A stretch of 64,000 nt of DNA from Bacillota bacterium. GTDB lineage: Bacteria; Bacillota_I; Bacilli_A; RF39; UBA660. Below, piece after piece: positions 15,516 through 25,375 of this stretch (positions within the stretch are counted from its first letter, which is position 1; every line of letters starts with the position of its first letter). A program made the position numbers and the translations under genes. A model generated the notes under the pieces. The model had not been told where the DNA came from, did not search any database, and saw only the letters and a program-made list of their open reading frames with translations. The DNA lies in contig SVAP01000002.1 in assembly GCA_015059335.1 (NCBI GenBank), positions 76,170 to 140,169 on the forward strand, given 5' to 3'.

Positions 15516-18500
15516 ATGAAAAAATATAAAACTATAGATGGAAATGAAGCTTGTGCGTTAAATTCATATTTATTTACAGAAGTAGCATCAATTTATCCTA
15601 TAACTCCTTCAAGTCCAATGGCAGAGCACATTGATGATTGGAGTAGCGAAGGAAAGAAAAATATATTTGGTGACACTGTAAAAGTCGTGGAAATGCAGTC
15701 AGAAGCAGGTGCGGCTGGTATGATGCACGGTTCTTTATCTAGTGGTGCATTATCTACAACATATACAGCAAGTCAAGGACTTCTTTTAATGATCCCTAAT
15801 ATGTATAAAATGGCAGGTGAATTATTACCTGGTGTTATTCATGTGGCATCACGTAGTCTTGCTACTCACGCATTAAGTATATTAGGTGATCATCAGGATG
15901 TATATGCAACACGAATGACAGGGTTTGCAATTCTTTCTGCATCAAATGTACAAGAAGCACATGATATGAGTTTAGTTGCGCATTTAGCGGCTCTTGAAAG
16001 TTCTATTCCTTTTATGCACTTCTTCGATGGATTTAGAACAAGTCATGAGTTACAAAAAATAGAAATTATTGACGAAGAAGATATTAAAAAAATTGTTAAT
16101 TATGAAAAAATTAATGAGTTTAGAAATAGAAGTTTAAATCCTAATAAACCTTATACTAAAGGAACAGCTCAAAATGATGATATATATTTTCAGGCAACTG
16201 AAGTTCGTAATCCATTTTATTATAAAGTACCTAATATTGTAGAAGATATAATGGATAAACTATACACTATTACTGGTAGATGTTATAAACCATTTGAATA
16301 TTATGGAAGTAAAACAGCAGAAAAGATAATAATCTCAATGGGTAGTGTATGTGAAACAATTAAAGAAACTATAGATTATTTAAATAAAAATGGTGAAAAT
16401 TTAGGACTTATCAATGTCCATTTATATAGACCATTTAGTATTAAACATTTAATAAGTGTATTACCTGATACTGTTAAAAAAATTGCAGTATTAGATAGAA
16501 CTAAGGAACCAGGTAGTATTGGTGAACCATTATATTTAGATGTGGTTTCAGCTTTAAAGGATAAAGATATCGAAATATTAGGTGGAAGATATGGTTTATC
16601 TAGTAAAAATACTTCTCCAAAAGAGATAAAAGCAGTATTTGACTTTTTAGATAATGTTGAAAGATTTAATGGTTTTACTGTAGGTATTAATGATGATGTT
16701 ACAAATCTTTCAATTAATGTAGATGATAATTTTAAAATCGATACTAATGATGTTAGTTTCCTAATATATGGATATGGTTCAGATGGAATGATTAGTGCAT
16801 CTAAAAATATGTTAAAAATAATAGGAGATAATACTAAAGATTATGTACAGGGTTACTTTCAATATGATTCTAAAAAAAGTGGAGGAATTACTAAAAGTCA
16901 TATAAGATTTTCTAAAGATTTAATTAGAAGTACATATTATGTAGATAATCCTAATATAGTTGTAGTGTCAAAAGAAAGTTATATATATAAATATGATGTA
17001 TTAGATAATATATGTGATGGTGGTATATTCTTGCTTAATACGAAAATAGCAACTGAAAGAATAAATGAATTATTACCAAATAAGATTAAGAAAATTATTA
17101 AAGAAAGACATATAAGATTTTATACTATTGATGCACATGATTTAGCTCGTAAAAATAATCTTAATAATAAGATTAGTACCATTATGGAAAGTGCGATATT
17201 TAATATTACAGGATTATTAGATTATAAAATTATTAAAAACAAAATTAAAGAATGGGTTACAAATACTTATTCTAAAAAAGGTATGGCTATTGTTGAATAT
17301 AATCATTGTGCCATAGATGAAACAGAAAAAAACATTAATTACATAGACAATAATATATTAACTTTTGAAGATGAAGAACAAATAGAAAATGTTAGTGTGT
17401 TTGATGTTATGAATAATCAGATGGGTGATAAACTTCCTACATCAACATTTATTGATAATCCTGATGGAGTATTTGAAAGTGGAACTACACAATTTGAAAA
17501 AAGAAAAGCAACTGATATAGTACCACATTGGGTAAACGAAAACTGTATAGAATGTAATCAATGTAGTTTAGTTTGTCCTCATGGTGTAATTAGACCATAT
17601 ATTGTATCAAGTGAAGAATATGAAAAATTACCGGCCGTTATCAAAGAACAATGTATTGGTATGGTTGGTAAAGATATGGATGATTATAAATATGTTATTG
17701 CTACATCTATTGAAGATTGTACAGGTTGTATGTTATGTGTTAATGTATGTCCTGGTAAAAAGGGTGAAAAAGCATTAACTATTTCTACATTAGATGAAGA
17801 AACTAATTTAAAACAAGATAGAATTAGTAAATATTTAAGAGATAATATAACAGAAAAAGATTTATTTAATCCATATACAATTAGAGGTAGTCAATTTAAA
17901 ACACCAAAATTTGAATTCCATGGTGCATGTGCAGGATGTGGTGAAACTGCGTATATTAAATTACTTACTCAATTGTTTGGAGAAAAATTAATTATTGCAA
18001 ATGCAACTGGTTGTTCATCAATATATGGTGCTTCTGCGCCATCTACACCTTATTTAGTTCCATGGGCAAATTCATTATTTGAGGATAATGCAGAATTTGG
18101 TTATGGAATATTAATGGGTAATAATATCATTAGAAATCGTATTAGAAAAATAATGGAAGAAAATTTAAATAATGTTGATGAACATACAAACTCATTATTT
18201 ACTAAATGGTTAGATAATCCTAATTCATATATTAATACTAAACATGTATACGAAAAATTAGATTATAATAAGATTCCAAAGGAATTATCTGATTTAAAAG
18301 AATATATTACAAGTCGTACAGTTTGGTCAATTGGTGGAGATGGATGGGCTTATGATATTGGATACAGTGGTTTAGATCATATAATGTCTACTAATGATAG
18401 ATCAAAAATTTTAATACTTGATACTGAAGTATATTCTAATACTGGAGGGCAAGCATCTAAATCTAGTAGAAGTGGTGCGGTAGCTAAATTTGCAGCTTCT

Positions 18501-18953
18501 GGTAAAAAGACTTATAAAAAAGATTTAATTAAAATTGCGCTATCTTATCCAAATGTATATGTTGGTACAATATCTTTAGGTGCGAATATGGCACAAGCTA
18601 TTAAAGTATTTAAAGAAGCTGAAGAATATGACGGACCAGCAATAATAATTGCTTATGCTCCTTGTATATCACACGGTATAAAAGGTGGAATGTGTAATAG
18701 TATTAATGAAGAAGAAAAAGCTGTAGAATGTGGATATTTTCCATTACTTAGATATAATCCAATGGATAAAAAGTTAATACTTGATTACAAGAATCCTGAT
18801 TTTGATTTATTTGAAGAATTTTTAAATAATGAAACAAGATATTCAATGTTGAAAAAAGTTAATAAAAGAGAAGCAATTAAATTAATGGAAAATAATAAAG
18901 AAGAAGCAATTTCAAGATTTAAATATTATAAAGAATTAAGTGAAAAAAATTAG
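15516..18953 (+). CDS. nifJ: Pyruvate:ferredoxin (flavodoxin) oxidoreductase
   Basis: Single-chain enzyme that oxidises pyruvate to acetyl-CoA plus CO2 and reduces ferredoxin. It is the central step of anaerobic fermentation and feeds acetate kinase at 25792. The 1145-residue protein has domains in the standard order: the PFOR N-terminal domain with YPITPSSPMAE (TPP-binding pyrimidine part), domain II, the gamma-type domain, two 4Fe-4S clusters (CIECNQCSLVCP and CTGCMLCVNVCP), then the TPP pyrophosphate domain with CAGCGE, GGDGWAYDIG and EVYSNTGGQ. A third cluster is supported by cysteines around CAGCGE and near YAPC. It is transcribed alone from a good promoter and ended by a strong terminator. 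Confidence 0.96.
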   Translation: MKKYKTIDGNEACALNSYLFTEVASIYPITPSSPMAEHIDDWSSEGKKNIFGDTVKVVEMQSEAGAAGMMHGSLSSGALSTTYTASQGLLLMIPNMYKMAGELLPGVIHVASRSLATHALSILGDHQDVYATRMTGFAILSASNVQEAHDMSLVAHLAALESSIPFMHFFDGFRTSHELQKIEIIDEEDIKKIVNYEKINEFRNRSLNPNKPYTKGTAQNDDIYFQATEVRNPFYYKVPNIVEDIMDKLYTITGRCYKPFEYYGSKTAEKIIISMGSVCETIKETIDYLNKNGENLGLINVHLYRPFSIKHLISVLPDTVKKIAVLDRTKEPGSIGEPLYLDVVSALKDKDIEILGGRYGLSSKNTSPKEIKAVFDFLDNVERFNGFTVGINDDVTNLSINVDDNFKIDTNDVSFLIYGYGSDGMISASKNMLKIIGDNTKDYVQGYFQYDSKKSGGITKSHIRFSKDLIRSTYYVDNPNIVVVSKESYIYKYDVLDNICDGGIFLLNTKIATERINELLPNKIKKIIKERHIRFYTIDAHDLARKNNLNNKISTIMESAIFNITGLLDYKIIKNKIKEWVTNTYSKKGMAIVEYNHCAIDETEKNINYIDNNILTFEDEEQIENVSVFDVMNNQMGDKLPTSTFIDNPDGVFESGTTQFEKRKATDIVPHWVNENCIECNQCSLVCPHGVIRPYIVSSEEYEKLPAVIKEQCIGMVGKDMDDYKYVIATSIEDCTGCMLCVNVCPGKKGEKALTISTLDEETNLKQDRISKYLRDNITEKDLFNPYTIRGSQFKTPKFEFHGACAGCGETAYIKLLTQLFGEKLIIANATGCSSIYGASAPSTPYLVPWANSLFEDNAEFGYGILMGNNIIRNRIRKIMEENLNNVDEHTNSLFTKWLDNPNSYINTKHVYEKLDYNKIPKELSDLKEYITSRTVWSIGGDGWAYDIGYSGLDHIMSTNDRSKILILDTEVYSNTGGQASKSSRSGAVAKFAASGKKTYKKDLIKIALSYPNVYVGTISLGANMAQAIKVFKEAEEYDGPAIIIAYAPCISHGIKGGMCNSINEEEKAVECGYFPLLRYNPMDKKLILDYKNPDFDLFEEFLNNETRYSMLKKVNKREAIKLMENNKEEAISRFKYYKELSEKN

Positions 18954-18974
18954 AGTTTTATCTCTAATTTTTTT
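18943..18974 (+). terminator. Terminator of nifJ
   Basis: AAAAAAATTAGAG (18943-18955) pairs with CTCTAATTTTTTT (18962-18974) and overlaps the stop codon. Confidence 0.88.
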
Positions 18975-19027
18975 AAAATTATATCATATTTATTATAAAT
19001 TTGTTAAAATATATTTAGGTGGTAGTA

Positions 19028-20809
19028 ATGGCAAATATTAAAGTAATGGATGAAATATTATCTAATAAAATAGCAGCAGGGGAAGTAGTAGAAAAATGTG
19101 TTTCTGTTGTTAAAGAGTTAGTAGAAAATAGTATTGACGCAAAATCAAGTGAAATAAAAATCGAATTAATAGATTCTGGAACTATAGAGATCAAAGTTAT
19201 TGATAATGGAATAGGTATGGATAATGATGATGCAAAACTTGCGTTTCAAAGACATGCTACAAGTAAGTTATACGATGAGGATGATTTATATAGAATTGAC
19301 ACATTAGGATTTAGAGGTGAAGCACTTCCTTCTATAGCTTCAGTTAGTGAGATTATATTAAAAACTAGTACTGGTGGAGTAGGAAGTTTAATACATTTTA
19401 AAGGTGGAAAATTAATAAAATGTGAAAAATGTGATGCTAGAAAAGGAACTAGTATAACAGTTAAGAATCTATTTTATAATACACCTGCACGTTTAAAACA
19501 TCTAAGCAGTTTAAATACTGAATTATCTAATATTGTAGATTATATCAATAGAATTGCTTTATCTTATCCTAATATTAAATTTACACTTTCTAATAATAAC
19601 AGAATATTACTAAATACACCAGGTGATGATAATTTATTAAAAGTTATTAATTCAATATATGGAATTGATGTAACTAAAAATATGTTAGATATTAGTAATT
19701 TTAATAATGACTATGAAATTAATGGATATATATCAAAACCAGTTGTAAATAGAGCAAATAGAAGTCATGTAATAACATTAGTTAATGGTAGGGTTGTTAG
19801 GAATAATGAAATAAATAAGACAATAATTGAATCGTATCATACATATATGCCTGAAACTAAATTCCCAATAGTAGTGTTAAAAATTGATGTGGATTCTAGT
19901 TTAATAGATGTCAATATTCATCCTACTAAAATGGATATTAAGTTTTCAAATATTAATGAACTTAAGACTTTAATTAGAAATACAATAATTAATAGATTAA
20001 ATAGTATTAATTTAATTCCAACAATAGAAACACCTAAACCTATTAGTTATGAAGAAGTATCTATTAAAAGTAACTATGTTCAAGAAACAATAGATTTTGC
20101 TCCATCAAAAGGTGAGAGTACTTATTCTTTAATAAAAAGCGAACTAGAAGAAAATATTAGTGATACATCAGTTATAAATGAAGATTTAGCTCTAGAAGAA
20201 AAAATCGAAAAGAAGCAAGATACTATTCCTGAATTATATATTGCCGGATATGCATTTGGAACTTATATAATTTGTCAAAATGATTTAGGATTATATTTAA
20301 TAGATCAACATGCAGCAAAAGAAAGAATAAATTATGAAAAAACTTCATATATGTTATCTAATCCTAATAAACAAAATATATCAATGTTATTTCCACTTAC
20401 TATAGAATTACCACTTAATGAGTTTATAATTATTAAAGAAAATATTGATGTTTTAAATAATATGTATTTTGAAATATCAGAATTTGGAATGAATAGTTTT
20501 GTAGTTAAATCACATCCTATATGGTTACCTAGTGGTCATGAAGAAGAAGCTATAAGAAAAATATTTGATTTAGTAATTACAATGAAAGATAATTTTACAT
20601 TAGAAAAATTTAATGATAGAGTTGCGATGACTATGGCATGTAAAATGAGTATTAAGGCTAATGATAATCTTAGTAATGAAGAAATGGAAGAATTAATTAA
20701 AGATTTAAGAAAATGTAATAATCCTTATACATGTCCTCATGGTAGACCAACTATTATAAATTTTACAAAATATGAATTAGAAAAAATGTTTAAACGTGTT
20801 ATGAATTAG
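19028..20809 (+). CDS. mutL: DNA mismatch repair protein MutL (endonuclease type)
   Basis: GHKL ATPase that links mismatch recognition by MutS to strand removal. N-terminal motifs: NKIAAGEVVE, ELVENSIDA, DNGIGM and GFRGEALPSIASV. The C-terminal domain keeps the nicking-site motifs DQHAAKERINYE, CKMSIKAND and CPHGRP, so this is the latent-endonuclease MutL of organisms without MutH. The protein is 593 residues. The start is ATG 19028 after AGGTGG, not GTG 19019. A TAAAAT box lies six bases before the SD. mutS is not next to it in this window. Confidence 0.95.
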   Translation: MANIKVMDEILSNKIAAGEVVEKCVSVVKELVENSIDAKSSEIKIELIDSGTIEIKVIDNGIGMDNDDAKLAFQRHATSKLYDEDDLYRIDTLGFRGEALPSIASVSEIILKTSTGGVGSLIHFKGGKLIKCEKCDARKGTSITVKNLFYNTPARLKHLSSLNTELSNIVDYINRIALSYPNIKFTLSNNNRILLNTPGDDNLLKVINSIYGIDVTKNMLDISNFNNDYEINGYISKPVVNRANRSHVITLVNGRVVRNNEINKTIIESYHTYMPETKFPIVVLKIDVDSSLIDVNIHPTKMDIKFSNINELKTLIRNTIINRLNSINLIPTIETPKPISYEEVSIKSNYVQETIDFAPSKGESTYSLIKSELEENISDTSVINEDLALEEKIEKKQDTIPELYIAGYAFGTYIICQNDLGLYLIDQHAAKERINYEKTSYMLSNPNKQNISMLFPLTIELPLNEFIIIKENIDVLNNMYFEISEFGMNSFVVKSHPIWLPSGHEEEAIRKIFDLVITMKDNFTLEKFNDRVAMTMACKMSIKANDNLSNEEMEELIKDLRKCNNPYTCPHGRPTIINFTKYELEKMFKRVMN

Positions 20810-20862
20810 TAAATTTGAAAAACAAGTTGGAAATACAAGAGTAAAATATGGTATTAATGTGA

Positions 20863-20881
20863 TATAATGTATAAAGAGGTG
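20863..20881 (+). promoter_or_regulatory. Fused -10 box and SD before the 170-residue protein
   Basis: TATAAT (20863-20868), seven bases, then GAGGTG (20876-20881); ATG follows at 20889. Confidence 0.5.
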
Positions 20882-20888
20882 TAAGATC

Positions 20889-21401
20889 ATGTCTTTAATA
20901 GCGTTTATTAATAAAAATACTTTTGAGATAAAAGACGAATTAGATGAATATATTTATTGTGATTATGAAATAAGAAATATTATCGCTGTGTTAAATAAAA
21001 AAGGATATAAAACAAAATTTTCTTGTGCAGGTCATAATGAGGTTGGTTTGATGTGGCCTTTACATAGAGAAAATATTGATAAATTAGAAGAATATTTGAA
21101 AGATGCTGAAAATGATGAAACTTTACATTTTATAAAAAAAGAAGGTGATTATTTTTATCACAAGGATGAAAAAACTGCAACATATGTATATATCTATTTT
21201 GAAGATGACTATAAATTTGAAGTATTACCTTCTGAATTCACCTATGAAATCGTTGATAATAAATCTTATTTAATTAAAAAAATTAATTATTATTTAGAAG
21301 ACAATCATAAAACAAGAAAAACTGATGAAAAAATATATAGTGAATTAGAACAATCACACCAAGATTTATTAAATTGGTCAAATGACCTTCCAATAATATA
21401 A
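20889..21401 (+). CDS. Hypothetical soluble protein with a FSCAGH motif
   Basis: I do not recognise this 170-residue protein. It has no signal peptide or membrane helix and is rich in acidic and aromatic residues. A segment KGYKTKFSCAGHNE is followed by a predicted beta strand pair TYVYIYFEDDYKF. A Cys-x-x-His placed after a helix of this kind occurs in small alpha/beta proteins of mobile elements and Firmicutes, but no function can be assigned. It has its own -10 box and a terminator and forms a single-gene unit between mutL and the cysteine desulfurase. Confidence 0.65.
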   Translation: MSLIAFINKNTFEIKDELDEYIYCDYEIRNIIAVLNKKGYKTKFSCAGHNEVGLMWPLHRENIDKLEEYLKDAENDETLHFIKKEGDYFYHKDEKTATYVYIYFEDDYKFEVLPSEFTYEIVDNKSYLIKKINYYLEDNHKTRKTDEKIYSELEQSHQDLLNWSNDLPII

Positions 21402-21432
21402 TAACTTTATTCAAAAGAATTTAAATTAGTGT

Positions 21433-21465
21433 AATAGTTACATTTACAAATGTGACTATTTTTTG
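21433..21465 (+). terminator. Terminator of the 170-residue protein gene
   Basis: AATAGTTACATTT (21433-21445) pairs with AAATGTGACTATT (21448-21460) with one G-T pair, then T residues. Confidence 0.8.
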
Positions 21466-21488
21466 TATAATTTTAGGTGGTGATTTTA

Positions 21489-22619
21489 ATGGTATATTTA
21501 GATTATTCAGCAACAACAAAAATTAATGATGAGGTATTAGATACTTATGTAAAAGTAAGTAAAGAATATATTGGTAATCCTAACTCATTACACAGTTTAG
21601 GTGTTAAGAGTAGAGAAATAATTGATTTGGCTACAAATCAAATTAAAGATATTTTAAATGTATCTAATCATGAAGTAATATATACTTCCGGTGCATCTGA
21701 ATCAAATAATCTTGCATTAAAAGGGATTGCTTTAAAATATAAAAGTAGAGGAAATCATATTATTACAACACCATTGGAACATTCTTCAGTTGTATCCCCT
21801 TTAAATTATTTATCTAAAAATGGATTTGATGTAGATATTGTTGAACTAAATGAAGATGGAACAATAAATTTAGAACATTTAAAAAGTTTATTAAATGATA
21901 ATACCCTAATAGTTAGTATATGTTTAGTAGATAGTGAAATTGGTATTAAACAGGATATAAAATCTATTAGTGAAATTTTAAAAGATTATCCAAAATGTTT
22001 TTTTCATGTAGATGCAACTCAAGCAATTGGTAAAATAAATACTGATATAAATGATATAGATATGATAAGTTTTTCTGCTCATAAATTTTATGGTCCAAAA
22101 GGAATTGGCGTATTATTAAAAAAAGATAATATAGTTATAGAACCATTAATTCATGGTGGTAAAAGTACATCAATTTATAGAAGTGGTACACCAACAACAC
22201 CTTTAATTGTATCTATGGCCAAAGCTTTAAGACTTGCTAATGAGTGTATAAATGAGAAAAATAATCGTATTCAAAAACTAAATGAAATTTTAAGAATAAA
22301 GTTAAATAGTTATTCAAAAATCCATATTAATAGCACTGATAAATCTATACCACATATTTTAAATTTTAGTGTGGTAGGTATTAAACCTGAAACAATGCTT
22401 CATGCTCTTGAAAGTTATGATATATTTATTTCAACAAAAAGTGCTTGTTCATCAAATAATAGCCTATCATCATCTGTTATGGCGCTTACCAAAAACGAAG
22501 AATATGCGAATTATAGTCTAAGAATTAGTTTGTCTGATAAGACAACTATTGATGAAATAAATTATTTTGTTGAAAAGTTTGATGAATGTTATAACAAATT
22601 ATTATTAAGAGGTGAATAG
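21489..22619 (+). CDS. nifS: Cysteine desulfurase (NifS/IscS family), likely partner of ThiI
   Basis: PLP enzyme that takes sulfur from cysteine and holds it as a persulfide. The 376-residue protein starts MVYLDYSATTK, has HSSVVSPL, HVDATQAIGK, the PLP-binding Lys in SFSAHKFYGPKG, and the active-site Cys in STKSACSSNN. The start is ATG 21489 behind GGTGGTGAT. The thiI gene lies three genes downstream with close spacing, as in the nifZ-thiI pair of Bacillus, so its main job is probably 4-thiouridine synthesis, possibly also MnmA and Fe-S clusters. Two thioredoxin-like genes lie between. Confidence 0.93.
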   Translation: MVYLDYSATTKINDEVLDTYVKVSKEYIGNPNSLHSLGVKSREIIDLATNQIKDILNVSNHEVIYTSGASESNNLALKGIALKYKSRGNHIITTPLEHSSVVSPLNYLSKNGFDVDIVELNEDGTINLEHLKSLLNDNTLIVSICLVDSEIGIKQDIKSISEILKDYPKCFFHVDATQAIGKINTDINDIDMISFSAHKFYGPKGIGVLLKKDNIVIEPLIHGGKSTSIYRSGTPTTPLIVSMAKALRLANECINEKNNRIQKLNEILRIKLNSYSKIHINSTDKSIPHILNFSVVGIKPETMLHALESYDIFISTKSACSSNNSLSSSVMALTKNEEYANYSLRISLSDKTTIDEINYFVEKFDECYNKLLLRGE

Positions 22620-22621
22620 TT

Positions 22622-22888
22622 ATGAAAATATTAAAATTTGGAGCAATTTGGTGTCCTGGATGTTTATCTATGTCTAAAATTTGGAATGATATAGTTTCTA
22701 ATAATGATATAGAAATAGAAGATTATGATATAGATTTTGATGAAGATATTTGTGAAAATTATGAAATTGGTGATATTTTACCAGTATATATCTTTATGGA
22801 TAAAGATAATAATGAATTAGAAAGATTAATTGGAGAACAAAAGAAAGAGTTTTTATTATCAAAAATAGATCAGTATAGAAATGAGTAG
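22622..22888 (+). CDS. Small thioredoxin-like protein
   Basis: An 88-residue cytoplasmic thioredoxin-fold protein with the redox motif WCPGC close to the N-terminus (residues 10-14), a strongly acidic middle (DFDEDI) and the cis-Pro region LPVYIFMDK. It lacks the last elements of full thioredoxin. It starts three bases after the desulfurase stop and ends seven bases before the next start, so it is part of the same operon. A plausible role is to reduce disulfides or persulfides formed during sulfur transfer, or to pass electrons to the CcdA-like membrane protein that follows. The role is inferred from position. Confidence 0.78.
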   Translation: MKILKFGAIWCPGCLSMSKIWNDIVSNNDIEIEDYDIDFDEDICENYEIGDILPVYIFMDKDNNELERLIGEQKKEFLLSKIDQYRNE

Positions 22889-22894
22889 ATGTAG

Positions 22895-24106
22895 ATGAAA
22901 AAGTTTTTAAAATCATTACTAACGCTTTTATTATTTGTAATATTATTTATTCCTAATAAAATTAATGCTTTAGAAAATGTTAATATATATTTATTTTATG
23001 GTGACGGATGTCCACATTGTAGAGCGCTCGAAGAAAAGTTAGACGAAATAAAACTTGATTATCCCAATATAAATATCCATTATTATGAAACTTGGTACAA
23101 TAAAAAAAACTCAAAAAAACTTGATGAAATAGAAAACTTGCTAGATATTAATATTCGTGGTGTTCCATTTACTGTGATTGGTGGAAAAACATTATCTGGA
23201 TATATGGAAGGTATAACTGATGAGGAAATAATTGATTCTATAGAGTATTATTCTATAAGTGAAAATAAATGTAATGATGTAGTTGGTAATTATTTAGGTG
23301 TTACAGAAGAAAATAAAAAATTAAAAAATTGTATTGAAATTAAAGAAAATAAAAATTTTAAAATAAATATACCGTTTATTGGTTATGTCAATACTAAAGA
23401 TTTATCGTTGCCAATAGTCTCAATATTAATTGGTGCATTAGATGGTTTTAATCCTTGTGCGATGTGGATACTATTATTCTTAATAACAATGCTTTTAAAT
23501 TTAAAAGATAAAAAGAGAATGTGGCTACTTGGTTTAACATTTTTAACAACTTCTGCGCTAGTATATCTATTATTTATGATCTCTTGGTTAAATATTGCTA
23601 AATATGTTGGGAGTATATTTTATATAAGATTATTAATTTCCTTAGTAGCTATTGTTGGCGGTGGAATTAATTTAAAAAATTATTTTAAAACTAAAAATGA
23701 TGGATGTCATGTTGTAAAAAAAGAAAAGCGTAAAAAAATACTAACAAAAATCAAAAAATTTACTAGTGAAAAGAGTTTAATTTTATCATTATTGGGAATA
23801 ATAACTTTAGCAGTTTCTGTTAATTTTATAGAGCTAGTTTGTTCTGCAGGACTTCCTGTAATATTCACACAAGTACTATCTATGAATGATTTATCTGGTA
23901 TGGAATATTCTGCTTATATATTTTTATATATTTTATTTTTCCTTATTGATGATATAATAGTTTTCGTTATTGCGATGAAAACATTAACTGTAACTGGTAT
24001 TTCTACTAAATATGGTAAATTTTCACATTTAATTGGTGGTATTATAATGATATTGATTGGTATTTTATTAATATTTAAACCAGAATGGTTAATGTTTAAT
24101 TTTTAG
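22895..24106 (+). CDS. Thioredoxin-CcdA fusion: membrane thiol-disulfide electron carrier
   Basis: A 403-residue protein. A signal/anchor segment (8-25) leads to an extracytoplasmic thioredoxin-like domain with YGDGCPHCR (CxxC) and the cis-Pro loop RGVPFT. From about residue 165 it has six hydrophobic helices of the CcdA/DsbD type, with paired cysteines in GFNPCAMW and ELVCSAGLP that carry electrons across the membrane. The domain order differs from classical DsbD because the thioredoxin part is N-terminal. It lies between a cytoplasmic thioredoxin-like gene and thiI. Reducing surface disulfides, for example in the Cys-rich secreted protein at 3104, is possible but unproven. Confidence 0.82.
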   Translation: MKKFLKSLLTLLLFVILFIPNKINALENVNIYLFYGDGCPHCRALEEKLDEIKLDYPNINIHYYETWYNKKNSKKLDEIENLLDINIRGVPFTVIGGKTLSGYMEGITDEEIIDSIEYYSISENKCNDVVGNYLGVTEENKKLKNCIEIKENKNFKINIPFIGYVNTKDLSLPIVSILIGALDGFNPCAMWILLFLITMLLNLKDKKRMWLLGLTFLTTSALVYLLFMISWLNIAKYVGSIFYIRLLISLVAIVGGGINLKNYFKTKNDGCHVVKKEKRKKILTKIKKFTSEKSLILSLLGIITLAVSVNFIELVCSAGLPVIFTQVLSMNDLSGMEYSAYIFLYILFFLIDDIIVFVIAMKTLTVTGISTKYGKFSHLIGGIIMILIGILLIFKPEWLMFNF

Positions 24107-24116
24107 GTGGTGTAGT

Positions 24117-25307
24117 ATGGAAAAATTAATAATGATTAAATATGGTGAATTAACTACTAAAAAAGGTAATAGAGAACATTTTATAAATACTCTATATCAA
24201 AATATAATTTATAAACTTAAAAATTTTGATTATAAGATTAAAAAAGATCGAGTAAGAATGTATATTGAAAGTAATGAAATAGATAGTATTATTAATGTTT
24301 TAACTAAAGTATTCGGGATACATGGTATAGTTATTGCATATAAGACTACTGATAAAAATATAGATACAATTAAAAATGAGTCATTGTCTATACTAAAAAC
24401 GCTAAATTTTTCTACTTTTAAAGTTGTTACAAATAGGGCTGATAAGAGTTATCCAATAAATAGTATGGAAATATCAAGACAAGTAGGTGGATATTTACTT
24501 GATAATTTTGAATATAAAAAAGTTGATGTGCATAATCCAGAGTTAACTTTAGAAATAGATCTAAGACCTGAAGGATGTTTCATATATACTGACAAAAATG
24601 AAATTAAAGGTATTGGTGGATATCCAGTTGGAATTCAAGGTAAAGGATTACTTATGTTAAGTGGTGGAATTGATTCACCAGTTAGTGGATATTTAGCTAT
24701 GAAACGTGGTATAAATATTGAATGTGTGTATTTTGAATCACCACCACATACTTCTTTAGAAGCAAAAAATAAAGTTATTTCACTTGCAAAACATTTATGT
24801 GATTATGTAGATAAAATTAAAATACATGTTGTTCCTTTTACAAAAATTCAAGAAGCAATATATAAAAATGATGCTTCTAGTTATATGATAACCATTATGA
24901 GAAGAATGATGTATCGTATTTCTACTGAAGTAGCAAATAATAATAATTGTAAAGTTTTAATTAATGGGGAAAGTATTGGACAAGTTGCTTCGCAAACTTT
25001 AGATAGTATGAAAGTTATAAATGAGGTTACTAATATTCCAGTAATTAGACCAGTAGCATGTTTTGATAAGTTAGAAATTATAGATATTGCAAAAAAAATT
25101 AATACATATGAAACAAGCATTTTACCATATGAGGATTGTTGTACAATATTCTTGCCTAAACATCCGGTTATCAATCCTAAATTAGATGCTTGTTTAGAAA
25201 TTGAAAAAAGATTTGATTATGAATCTTTAATAAGTGAAACAATTGGTAATATTGAAACAATTGTAGTAACAAAAGATATTGATAATAACTTAAAAGAATT
25301 GTTATAA
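24117..25307 (+). CDS. thiI: tRNA 4-thiouridine synthetase ThiI
   Basis: Adenylates U8 of tRNA and inserts sulfur delivered by the cysteine desulfurase. The 396-residue protein has an N-terminal ferredoxin-like and THUMP domain (about 1-165) and then the PP-loop MLSGGIDSPVSGYLAMKRG. It ends without a rhodanese domain, as in Bacillus, where the desulfurase transfers sulfur directly. The conserved Cys of the family is present in PVACFDK and near YEDCCTIF. The SD TAGGTGGTG precedes ATG 24117. It is the last gene of the desulfurase operon. Confidence 0.94.
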   Translation: MEKLIMIKYGELTTKKGNREHFINTLYQNIIYKLKNFDYKIKKDRVRMYIESNEIDSIINVLTKVFGIHGIVIAYKTTDKNIDTIKNESLSILKTLNFSTFKVVTNRADKSYPINSMEISRQVGGYLLDNFEYKKVDVHNPELTLEIDLRPEGCFIYTDKNEIKGIGGYPVGIQGKGLLMLSGGIDSPVSGYLAMKRGINIECVYFESPPHTSLEAKNKVISLAKHLCDYVDKIKIHVVPFTKIQEAIYKNDASSYMITIMRRMMYRISTEVANNNNCKVLINGESIGQVASQTLDSMKVINEVTNIPVIRPVACFDKLEIIDIAKKINTYETSILPYEDCCTIFLPKHPVINPKLDACLEIEKRFDYESLISETIGNIETIVVTKDIDNNLKELL

Positions 25308-25325
25308 ATTACCAAGGTAAAAAAC

Positions 25326-25354
25326 GTATCATTTGACAAAATTTTCACATTCTA
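25326..25354 (+). promoter_or_regulatory. Sigma-G-like promoter of the SASP gene
   Basis: GTATC (25326-25330), 17 bases, CATTCTA (25348-25354) approximate the forespore sigma-G pattern GYATR-N18-CATNHTA. The downstream gene is of the class controlled by sigma-G. Confidence 0.45.
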
Positions 25355-25375
25355 TTAGTGTAGGAGGTGAAAACA

